Assembly (NCBI GenBank): GCA_030045215.1
Contig: JASIBJ010000479.1
Coordinates: 1-7,342, forward strand
Direction: 5' to 3'
Source: Streptosporangiaceae bacterium
GTDB taxonomy: Bacteria > Actinomycetota > Actinomycetes > Streptosporangiales > Streptosporangiaceae
DNA length: 7,342 nt
Shown here in pieces: positions 1 to 5,559 of this stretch (positions are counted from its first letter, which is position 1; each line of letters begins with the position of its first letter). The notes under the pieces were generated by a model. That model did not search any database, was not told where the DNA came from, and saw only the letters and a list, made by a program, of their open reading frames with translations. The position numbers and the translations under genes are program-made.

Positions 1-341
1 TCGCGCTCCGTGGTGAGACCGAAGGCGCCATCGAAGTCGGTGATCCGTGCGCCGGACAGTGACCGGCAGAAGGTCACCCGTTGTGACCAGGCGACGGGAA
101 GCGGCGCGGCGGCCCGCAGCTTGGCCGCTATCCCCCATCGGCGCAGGTGCTCCATCGTCCGGACGCTGGTCGTCTTGGCCCGCGGCCGGCGGTGCGAGAC
201 CGTGGTTCGCGGCTCGATCACCACGCAGCCGACGCCGTGCAGGCTGAGTTCGGCCGCGGCGGCGAGGCCCGCCGGGCCGCCTCCAGCGATGAGCACCGGC
301 ACGCTCGCGGCCCGTCTTGTGTCAGGATCGGCCACCGCCAT
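1..341 (-). CDS. FAD-dependent monooxygenase, N-terminal fragment (cut by window edge)
   Basis: This is the first 113 residues of a class A flavoprotein monooxygenase (PheA/TfdB/UbiH-like), enzymes that use FAD and NAD(P)H to hydroxylate aromatic or polyketide substrates in the cytoplasm. Visible features are a short N-terminal tail, a beta strand leading into the dinucleotide-binding GGGPAG at residues 20-25, the acidic residue closing the Rossmann beta-2 strand (E43 in VVIEPR), and the family block RPRAKTTSVRTMEHLRRWGI at residues 52-71, which contacts FAD. The frame stays open to the left edge (FGLTTER), so the substrate domain and the second FAD motif (GD) are missing from view. ATG at 341-339 is the first ATG after an in-frame stop at 384-386; no strong Shine-Dalgarno precedes it. 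It is divergent from the ribosomal protection gene. Family assignment is firm; the substrate cannot be told. Antibiotic-modifying enzymes such as TetX and Rox belong to the same broad family, but so do many catabolic hydroxylases. Confidence 0.87.
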   Translation of the reverse strand, partial: MAVADPDTRRAASVPVLIAGGGPAGLAAAAELSLHGVGCVVIEPRTTVSHRRPRAKTTSVRTMEHLRRWGIAAKLRAAAPLPVAWSQRVTFCRSLSGARITDFDGAFGLTTER

Positions 342-414
342 GTCAGGAATGCTCAGCCCTGGACGGCGGGCGGCACAACCCCGCTACTCGGCCTTGAGCC
401 CGGACTATCACGGG

Positions 415-506
415 CCTGCGGTGCGTGTCGCGTTCGGCGTGTCACTTGCCTGCGGCGCGGGTCGCGTTCGGCGTGTCGCCGGCCTCCGGCGCGTGTCGCG
501 TTCGGC
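415..506. repeat. 34-bp tandem direct repeat, about 2.7 copies
   Basis: Unit 1 is 415-448, unit 2 is 449-482, and a partial unit 3 is 483-506, all in exact 34-bp register. The shared core is GTCGCGTTCGGC, present in all three units and preceded by CCT(G/C)CGG(T/C)GCG(T/G). Units 1 and 2 continue with GTGTC; unit 3 instead runs into the left arm of the inverted repeat at 503. Inside each full unit, GTGTC or GGTC occurs twice about 14 nt apart, giving a finer direct-repeat texture. Possible roles are tandem regulator sites between divergent promoters or a decayed minisatellite. The repeat itself is read directly from the sequence; any function is unknown. Confidence 0.85.
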
Positions 507-552
507 TGGGGAAGATTAATGTCGCGGGGACGACAATAAGTCGCCCCAGCCG
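503..552. promoter_or_regulatory. 50-nt concentric inverted repeat, candidate operator or hairpin
   Basis: The outer arms CGGCTGGGG (503-511) and CCCCAGCCG (544-552) are perfect 9-bp complements. The inner arms TTAATGTCG (516-524) and CGACAATAA (531-539) are complementary at 8 of 9 positions around the loop CGGGGA. Both arm pairs share the same centre (527.5), separated by 4-nt internal bulges on each side. The inner 24 bp looks like an operator for a dimeric repressor (AT-rich outer ends, GTCG/CGAC inner), well placed to control both divergent genes. As RNA it would fold into a long hairpin, but neither side has a U-run, so an intrinsic terminator is less likely. No regulator gene is in the window. 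Confidence 0.55.
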
Positions 553-650
553 CCGGCGGCCGCGCCGAGCTGGCGGCCGATTACGACCGGCTTGGCGAGC
601 AGTCCGGCCGAGGCCGCCGGTTAATCAGTGGCGGCGGTGCCGGACGGTTC

Positions 651-656
651 TATCAT
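651..656 (+). promoter_or_regulatory. Possible -10 box for the GTPase gene
   Basis: TATCAT differs from the TATAAT consensus at one position and is the most AT-rich hexamer in the proximal leader. I see no good -35 hexamer at 16-18 bp upstream (about 627-633 reads AGTGGCG). If used, transcription would begin near 663 and give a leader of about 90 nt before the GTPase start, including the Shine-Dalgarno at 687. Confidence 0.25.
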
Positions 657-686
657 GAACGTCAGCAAGCACTGCGACGGTCGCTC

Positions 687-694
687 AAGGAGGG
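687..694 (+). promoter_or_regulatory. Strong Shine-Dalgarno in front of ATG 700
   Basis: AAGGAGGG lies 5-6 nt before the ATG at 700-702, an ideal distance, and is the best ribosome binding site in the window. It does not serve the GTPase start directly: that ATG (752) is 52 nt further on and in another frame. Confidence 0.7.
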
Positions 695-699
695 TAGAG

Positions 700-813
700 A
701 TGCGCCAGGCGTTCACGTCCATCGAGATGGCCTCTGGGACCTATTCACGGGATGTGGCGCGTGTCGCAGAAAACGCTCAACTTGGGGATCCTGGCGCACG
801 TAGACGCGGGTAA
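700..813 (+). CDS. Possible 37-residue leader ORF overlapping the GTPase start
   Basis: The ORF begins MRQAFTSIEMASGTYSRDVA and ends ...GARRRG, with a TAA stop at 811-813. It has a perfect Shine-Dalgarno, whereas the GTPase start inside it (752, other frame) has only a weak one (GGGA at 736-739). I recognise no domain. It ends about 60 nt into the GTPase gene, so ribosomes translating it would cross the GTPase start. Regulatory leader ORFs are known in front of tet(M) and of several actinobacterial resistance genes, which makes a translational-control role plausible. Alternatives are a chance ORF, or a frameshift (biological or sequencing) separating a true start at 700 from the GTPase frame. 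The GTPase frame is open back to a TAG at 695-697 but offers no ATG, GTG or TTG upstream of 752. Confidence 0.35.
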   Translation: MRQAFTSIEMASGTYSRDVARVAENAQLGDPGARRRG

Positions 814-2713
814 GACGACTCTTACCGAGCGGCTGCTGTACGACTCGGGCGTCATTGACCAGCTCGGTGCTGTCGATGCTGGTACCACCCAGACCGATTC
901 GCTTCCGTTGGAACGGCAGCGCGGGATCACGATCAAGTCCGCCGTGACGTCCTTTCCCATCGGAGACGTCGCCGTCAACTTGATCGACACGCCGGGCCAC
1001 CCGGACTTCATTGCCGAGGTGGACCGCGTGCTGAACGTCCTCGACGGGGTCGTGCTCGTCATCTCGGCCGTCGAGGGCGTGCAGGCGCAGACCCGGATTC
1101 TCATGCGCTCGCTTGAGCGCCTCCAGATACCGGCACTGCTGTTCGTGAACAAGGTTGACCGGCCGGGGGCTAACCCCGATGGCGTCCTGCGGGACATCTC
1201 CAGCCGCCTCAAGGTCACCGCTTTCGCCGTCGCTTGCGTCACCGGGGCGGGAACGAAGGGTGCCACCGTGGCCGCGTCCGGCGCGGGCGAAGCCGGATTC
1301 ACGGCTGGCCTGACTGAGATGCTGGCCGAGCACAATGACGGATTGCTGGCCACGTATGTGCACGACGAAGACGCGGTCTCATACGACCAGCTCCGGGCGG
1401 AACTCGCGGCGCAGACCAGGCGGGGCCAGGTGTATCCGGTCTTCTTCGGGTCGGCGATTACCGGAGCAGGCATCCCGGAGCTGATGGCCGGCATTGCCGA
1501 GCTGCTGCCGACCTTGGACGGCGACCCCGACGGACCCCCGTCCGGCACCATCTTCAAGATCGAACGCGGCAGCAGCGCTGAGAAGATCGCCTACGTCCGC
1601 ATGTTCTCGGGAACCGTCCACGTTCGCGACCGGCTCCGGTTCGGACCCGGCCACGACGACAAGGTGACCGGCGTCGCCGTCTTCGAGCGCGGGCCGGCGG
1701 TCCAGCGTCCGGCCGTCAGCGCGGGCCAGATCGGCAAGCTCTGGGGTCTCGCGGATGCGCGGATCGGCGATCGAATCGGGGCGGCGGAGCACGACGTGCG
1801 CTTGCAGTTCCCGCCACCGACCCTGGAGAGCGCCGTCGTCCCGTGCGACCCCAGAGACTCTCATCGGCTGCGCGTGGCACTCGGCCAGCTAGCCGAGCAG
1901 GATCCGCTCATCAATGTCCGGCAAGACGACGAGCGGCAGGAAATCTACGTGTCGCTCTACGGAGCGGTCCAGAAAGAAGTGATCCAGTCGACGCTCGCCG
2001 ACGACTTCAACGTGGCGGCGGTGTTTCGCGAAACCACGATGATCTACGTTGAGCGGCCTGTCGGCAGCGCGAGCGCCCTTGAGATCCTGCAGTCCGACAG
2101 CCACCCCTATTCGGCAACGGTCGGGCTCCGCGTTGAACCTGGGCCGGTCGACTCTGGTGTCAGGTTCCACCTCGACTTCGATCCGCGCCTCGTTCCGCTG
2201 TATATCTACAAGACAGCCGGCCACTTCATCGATGCCATGACGCAGTACATCCTTGAGGCATTTGAGCGAGGCCTTCATGGGTGGCAGGTCATTGATTGCG
2301 TCGTCACGATGAACGAATGCAACTACTACGTCGGCGACGGGCCATCCAAGCGCGTGCTGCCCACTCCGCGGACAACGGCGGCTGACTTTCGCAAGCTGAC
2401 CCCTCTGGTTCTGATGGAGGCTCTGCGACGGGCCGGCACCGTCGTCTGCCAGCCGATGGCTCGCGTTCGTGTAGAGCTTCCGGCAGCGCGGATGGGCGAT
2501 GTGCTGTCTGCGCTCGCCCGGCTCGGTGCCGCCACCGAAGCACCACTGCTCGATCCTGAGCTCTCGGTTGTCACGGCCATGCTGCCGTCGGCACAGGTCC
2601 GCGGCCTCCAGGAGCAGCTACCCGCGCTGACCGGCGGCGAAGGCGTGCTCGACGTTGCCTTCGGTGGCTACGAACCGATACACGGCGGCGGTCCCATTCC
2701 CGAGAGGCGCTGA
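752..2713 (+). CDS. TetM/OtrA-family ribosomal protection protein (EF-G-like GTPase)
   Basis: The 653-residue product is a translational GTPase of the tetracycline ribosomal protection family; members bind the ribosome like EF-G and dislodge drug from the A site. The G domain is intact: G1 AHVDAGKT (15-22), switch I RGITIKSA (57-64), G3 DTPGH (79-83, with H83 at the catalytic position), G4 NKVD (133-136) and G5 GSA (233-235). Similarity runs through domains II, III and IV (RTTAADFRKLTPLVL, from 540) to V (TGGEGVLDVAFGGYEPI near the end). Length matches the family's roughly 640 residues rather than EF-G's 700. ATG 752 is the first start in frame; GTG 761 is an alternative, and family members begin only a few residues before LNLGILAH. 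Odd points: the domain IV loop after YY (525-526) lacks the SPV motif and is longer than in Tet(M), and the C-terminal helix appears missing. Family assignment is firm; activity against tetracycline is inferred. Confidence 0.94.
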   Translation: MWRVSQKTLNLGILAHVDAGKTTLTERLLYDSGVIDQLGAVDAGTTQTDSLPLERQRGITIKSAVTSFPIGDVAVNLIDTPGHPDFIAEVDRVLNVLDGVVLVISAVEGVQAQTRILMRSLERLQIPALLFVNKVDRPGANPDGVLRDISSRLKVTAFAVACVTGAGTKGATVAASGAGEAGFTAGLTEMLAEHNDGLLATYVHDEDAVSYDQLRAELAAQTRRGQVYPVFFGSAITGAGIPELMAGIAELLPTLDGDPDGPPSGTIFKIERGSSAEKIAYVRMFSGTVHVRDRLRFGPGHDDKVTGVAVFERGPAVQRPAVSAGQIGKLWGLADARIGDRIGAAEHDVRLQFPPPTLESAVVPCDPRDSHRLRVALGQLAEQDPLINVRQDDERQEIYVSLYGAVQKEVIQSTLADDFNVAAVFRETTMIYVERPVGSASALEILQSDSHPYSATVGLRVEPGPVDSGVRFHLDFDPRLVPLYIYKTAGHFIDAMTQYILEAFERGLHGWQVIDCVVTMNECNYYVGDGPSKRVLPTPRTTAADFRKLTPLVLMEALRRAGTVVCQPMARVRVELPAARMGDVLSALARLGAATEAPLLDPELSVVTAMLPSAQVRGLQEQLPALTGGEGVLDVAFGGYEPIHGGGPIPERR

Positions 2714-2862
2714 TCTGGCTGCCTCCGCGGAACTCTGGAAGAGGCACGGCATGGCGGGCGGACTCACGTTGTGCCTGGCGATGCCGGCTTCGGAGACCGT
2801 CTATGGCGGCTCTGGAGAGCGGCAGGGTCTGGGCCGGTAGAGTCACGTCCTGACTTCGTCAC

Positions 2863-2867
2863 AGGGG
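2863..2867 (+). promoter_or_regulatory. Ribosome binding site of the membrane protein gene
   Basis: AGGGG lies 6 nt before the ATG at 2874 and supports that start. The 160-nt gap after the GTPase gene contains no clear terminator or promoter that I can see. Confidence 0.5.
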
Positions 2868-2873
2868 TATCGG

Positions 2874-3473
2874 ATGACCTTGGTGACCGTGGCACTTGCC
2901 CCGGCTTACGACCCGGCTTCATGGCGCACGTTCTTCACTCTGGCCGGCACCGCCGCGGCCACCCTGACCGGGCTGTTCTTCCTTGCCTTCTCGCTTCGCC
3001 TGCAGGAACTGCAGCAGAGCATCCTGCTCCGGACGCGAGCACGTTACCTCCTGACCTGGCTGATCATGATCGCCATCGGTTCCGCGCTCGTCGTCATACC
3101 GGGCCAGTCGCGTGCCGTCCTGGCGACGGAGATCCTGATCCTGTCCGTGGGCTGTACCGCGTATACGAGCTGGTCCCTGCTGAGGACGACACGGTTGGAG
3201 TTGCCTCAGTTCTCCGCCGATCTGGTCGCCCGGTGGTTCGGCATGGCCGTAACTTGGCTGCTCAGCATCGGGGCGGGGATCAGCCTGCTCATCGGGCAGG
3301 GAGGCGGGCTGTATTTCCTGGCGTTCGCCGTGCTGCTCGGTATCGCCCTCGAGGTTGCAGCTGCCTGGAGCCTGGTCGTGTCGGCCGGCAACGGCGAGAT
3401 ACCGGGTGGAGGGAAGCCGGCCGGGCCACCGCCGGCCGAAGGCGAGTCACCCCGCGCCGCGCCAGGACAATGA
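2874..3473 (+). CDS. Five-helix integral membrane protein of unknown function
   Basis: The 199-residue protein has five hydrophobic segments at about residues 19-41, 58-76, 82-103, 121-141 and 145-169, then a Gly/Pro-rich tail of about 30 residues with no further helix. Short arginine-containing loops (RLQELQQSILLRTRAR at 42-57; RTTRLELPQ at 104-112) separate the helices. The opening pattern YDPASWRTFF followed by G..AA.LTGL.F.A.SL resembles small uncharacterised actinobacterial membrane proteins; I know of no assigned function. No catalytic or metal-binding motif is visible. The ATG at 2874 has a fair Shine-Dalgarno. It lies 160 nt after the GTPase gene on the same strand and converges on the sigma-linked membrane protein gene. 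Co-transcription with the GTPase is possible but unproven. The gene is real by codon pattern, start signal and coherent hydropathy; the role is unknown. Confidence 0.82.
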   Translation: MTLVTVALAPAYDPASWRTFFTLAGTAAATLTGLFFLAFSLRLQELQQSILLRTRARYLLTWLIMIAIGSALVVIPGQSRAVLATEILILSVGCTAYTSWSLLRTTRLELPQFSADLVARWFGMAVTWLLSIGAGISLLIGQGGGLYFLAFAVLLGIALEVAAAWSLVVSAGNGEIPGGGKPAGPPPAEGESPRAAPGQ

Positions 3474-3533
3474 CCGGGTTGGTGCGCTGATCTGGCCGCG
3501 AGGGCAGCGACTCCGGGGTTTAGCCCGCTCAGG

Positions 3534-4754
3534 TCAGCCGACCGGGTGAGAGGTCCAGCGGGCTGGATCGGTTCCGAGGAATTGCAGGCGACTGAACAGA
3601 GTGGCTGCGCTGAGCTTCGGATGGGCGCCAGTTTGCTCAACAAACGCGACCAGCCCGTCCGCGTCCGGCGCGCAGACCTCCTGGGTCGGCGGGTGGCCGG
3701 GCCATGGGACGGTCGCCGCAAGGACCTGGTAACCGTTGATGACCTCGGGCCGCGGGTGGCCGGCGAGGAACCCGGCGGAGGCGGTGCAGTAGATGTTTGC
3801 CGCCTGCTCCTCGGAAACCGGGAGGACAGTCAGGACGGGCGTGTTGTCGGGTGGGCCGCCGTTCGGCGACATCGCCTTGGGGCCAGCGGTGACCTGGACG
3901 TAATTTGCCAACAGGTGGCCGTGCTGAACAGTGAACGACGTCGTAGCCACCTGCCAGTCCTTTGGCACGCGGGTCAGCACGGCAGGGAACCAGAGTGAAG
4001 CGACCGGGGCGCCCACGCTGGTACTCCTCGCCACTCTCACTAGCTCAGCCTGCGTGATGCACCGCGGACGATCCTTCGCGTGCGGCTGGATTACAACCGC
4101 GCCTGGAGGCAAGGGGCTGGACCGATGGCCCGAGCATGAAGAGAGGGTCTGCAGCACAGCCCAGCCGCGACCGGAATAAGTCCAGATGAGGAACTGTCCG
4201 GCGCTGGTGCTGGCCCAGTAGGCCGGATGACCGTCGATGTCGGGCGCGCGGCCGGTGACGCGCGGCGGATACCCGCCAGTGGGCGAGTTGTCGCTGCAAT
4301 TGAGATCGGTCGCGCCTGAGCTGGCCGGCACCTCCTGCAGTCCGCACAGGCCGGGCTGATGTACGTACAAGCTCGAGATCAGCGCCCCGTTGCTGTCTAC
4401 CCAGTCCATGGTGCGGCTGGTCTCGCCGCCCGAGACGGACGTTCCGGCGGGCAGCCAACCGAACGATGCGTAGACCCGCATCGGGTCGAACCCCGGGCCC
4501 AGCGCGGTCAGAGTCGGGCCGACCGGCCCGGTCCTGTTGATACTGGTCGCGCGTCCGCTGGCGAAGAGCGTCGCCCCGGCGACGATCGCCACGACCGCGC
4601 CCGCCGCCAGCACCGGCGTCGCGAGGACGAGCGTCCGGTGCCAGTAGCGCCGGGTCCGGGCGTTGCGGCGCGCGGCGGGGAGACTGATCCGGGCAGGTGG
4701 CTGCTCGGCAGCGGCTTCAAGGTTAAGCAGGGTGGTCAGGTTCGCCTCAAGCAT
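3534..4754 (-). CDS. Single-pass membrane protein paired with the SigE-family sigma factor (putative anti-sigma or sensor)
   Basis: The 406-residue protein has a short basic cytoplasmic segment (1-40, RRNARTRR at 29-36), one transmembrane helix (about 41-65), and a large predicted extracellular part. This topology and the position directly after a SigE-family sigma gene match the membrane regulators that accompany such factors, so sigma control is inferred from context. The cytoplasmic part is only about 40 residues and has no zinc anti-sigma HxxxCxxC motif. The ectodomain appears to hold two related modules (about 90-245 and 250-395), each with a D/N-G-aromatic block (DIDGHPAYW at 172-180; VINGYQVL at 338-345) followed by a Gly-rich strand pair and a closing helix. 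It carries six cysteines (137, 153, 207, 232, 323, 361), suited to disulfides outside the membrane. The ATG at 4754 overlaps the sigma stop by 8 nt and has AAGGAGG 9 nt upstream. The gene is certain; the function is inferred. Confidence 0.8.
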   Translation of the reverse strand: MLEANLTTLLNLEAAAEQPPARISLPAARRNARTRRYWHRTLVLATPVLAAGAVVAIVAGATLFASGRATSINRTGPVGPTLTALGPGFDPMRVYASFGWLPAGTSVSGGETSRTMDWVDSNGALISSLYVHQPGLCGLQEVPASSGATDLNCSDNSPTGGYPPRVTGRAPDIDGHPAYWASTSAGQFLIWTYSGRGWAVLQTLSSCSGHRSSPLPPGAVVIQPHAKDRPRCITQAELVRVARSTSVGAPVASLWFPAVLTRVPKDWQVATTSFTVQHGHLLANYVQVTAGPKAMSPNGGPPDNTPVLTVLPVSEEQAANIYCTASAGFLAGHPRPEVINGYQVLAATVPWPGHPPTQEVCAPDADGLVAFVEQTGAHPKLSAATLFSRLQFLGTDPARWTSHPVG

Positions 4755-5304
4755 GGCCGGGCGCCTCCTTCGCCGAACGGCTGTCTCGTGCCGCCGACAT
4801 GGTCTCGGAAGGGAGAGGTGAGTCGGGTCCGAGGATCCGGCGCAGAGCTGCCAGCGCCTTGGCAGTCTGGCTCTTGACCGTGCCCGGAGCGCATCCCAGG
4901 AGCTCGGCGGACTGATTTACATCCAGGTCGCAGTAGTAACGGAGCACCAGGACGGCCCGCTGCCGCGGAGTCAGGGAGGCGAGTGCGGCCTGCAAGTCCA
5001 GCAGGCTGTCCAAGTCCGGCGCGCTGGCGGGCAGTTCGGGCGGGTGATCGGTGATGCTTACCCGACGAGACCAGGCCGCCCGTCGCGCTCGGACAAACTC
5101 CCGCACGAGGATCGCCCGGACGTAGGCGTCGGTGCTGTCAGCGGCCGACGCCCGCGCCCAGTGCAGGCATAGCTTGGCCAGCGTGGCCTGAACAAGATCG
5201 TCAGCACTGTGCCAGTCCCGTGAGAGCAGGAGGGCCAGCCGCCGAAGCGACGGAATGCTGGCCGCCGCGTAGGCGGCAAACTCGTCGTCAGGTGGCGCGG
5301 TCAT
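4747..5304 (-). CDS. SigE-family ECF RNA polymerase sigma factor
   Basis: The 185-residue protein is a group IV sigma factor that directs RNA polymerase to a small set of promoters. Region 2 starts at EFAAYAAASIPSLRRLALLL and includes DWHSADDLVQATLAKL (30-45), the DDLVQ signature of the -10-binding helix. A linker (about 80-100) leads to region 4, LTPRQRAVLVLRYYCDLDVN (111-130), then the helix-turn-helix SAELLGCAPGTVKSQTAKAL (132-151) that reads the -35 element. DWH..DDLVQ, SPRQRAVLVLR-like and GTVKSQTA are hallmarks of the actinobacterial SigE subfamily. The length is normal. ATG 5304 is preceded only by a weak GGGG-type site. The downstream membrane protein overlaps by 8 nt, making a two-gene operon. 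Such factors often autoregulate, but I could not identify a convincing ECF promoter in the 210 bp upstream. Confidence 0.95.
   Translation of the reverse strand: MTAPPDDEFAAYAAASIPSLRRLALLLSRDWHSADDLVQATLAKLCLHWARASAADSTDAYVRAILVREFVRARRAAWSRRVSITDHPPELPASAPDLDSLLDLQAALASLTPRQRAVLVLRYYCDLDVNQSAELLGCAPGTVKSQTAKALAALRRILGPDSPLPSETMSAARDSRSAKEAPGHA
4764..4770 (-). promoter_or_regulatory. Ribosome binding site of the sigma-linked membrane protein
   Basis: On the minus strand this reads AAGGAGG, 9 nt before the ATG at 4754 and inside the last codons of the sigma gene. It fixes the start of the downstream gene and points to coupled translation of the pair. Confidence 0.65.
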
Positions 5305-5559
5305 GCCCCGGGCCGCCTGCCTGAAGTCATCACGCCCCTAAGAAGCATGCGGCCGCGTCATTGGTTGCCGGCCCTGGCCTACACCCCTTCCAGCGACTCG
5401 TGCCGGCGCGATGAGCCGGGGATAGCATCTCGTCCTTGTCGGTCAGGAGCAGGTCGGTGAGCGGGACGATCCCTTCCTCGGCGACGGCTGACGGGAGTTC
5501 TGACAGGAGATACTGTGCAGGCAGGGCGCGTGGCGGGGGCTGGAGGTGGTGCAGTCGTC
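5305..5559. other. Divergent intergenic region between sigma factor and adenylate kinase
   Basis: This stretch must hold the promoters for the minus-strand sigma operon and the plus-strand kinase. Candidates are weak: GCTGAC (5487-5492) and GATACT (5509-5514), spaced 16 bp, could be a -35/-10 pair for the kinase, and TAGCAT (5423-5428) is another loose -10. There is no clear repeat or hairpin. The last 45 bases (5515-5559) are in frame with the kinase from a GTG and could be coding if that start is used. Confidence 0.4.

Larger units (their letters stand above)
342..751. other. Divergent intergenic region with structured repeats
   Basis: This stretch of about 410 bases separates the minus-strand monooxygenase from the plus-strand GTPase. 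It holds, in order, a tandem direct repeat (415-506), an inverted repeat (503-552), a GC palindrome at 550-559 (CCGCCGGCGG), a possible -10 box (651-656), and a strong Shine-Dalgarno (687-694) serving a short ORF that overlaps the GTPase start. ORFs of 66-169 codons can be drawn across it in three frames, but none has a recognisable domain. They arise from the repeated GC-rich sequence, so I treat the region as regulatory. Confidence 0.6.

Noticed and set aside
10..539. Plus-strand open frames of 169, 66 and 130 codons at the left end
   Set aside because: They run antisense to the monooxygenase with its GGGPAG motif and through the tandem repeats; their products look like repeat-derived Arg/Ala sequence.
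713..1557. Minus-strand open frames of 216 and 270 codons
   Set aside because: Both lie opposite the GTP-binding domain of the ribosomal protection protein, which is intact on the plus strand; they are composition-driven shadows.
2751..2840. Short ORF after the GTPase gene (MAGGLTLCLAMPASETVYGG...)
   Set aside because: There is no Shine-Dalgarno and no recognisable feature; it is a typical chance ORF in GC-rich spacer.
2771..3490. 239-codon plus-strand open frame overlapping the membrane protein gene
   Set aside because: Its translation is rich in Arg, Gly and Pro with no coherent hydropathy. The competing frame from 2874 has a Shine-Dalgarno and five clean hydrophobic segments.
2707..3496. 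13-mer GCGCTGATCTGGC at 2707-2719 and again at 3484-3496, flanking the membrane protein gene
   Set aside because: One or a few 13-mer repeats are expected by chance in 7.3 kb of GC-rich DNA, and similarity does not extend beyond the 13-mer, so I do not read it as an insertion scar.
3511..3530. Possible terminator between the convergent genes (CGGG...CCCG at 3514-3527)
   Set aside because: The stem is only 4 bp with no U-run on either strand; too weak to call.
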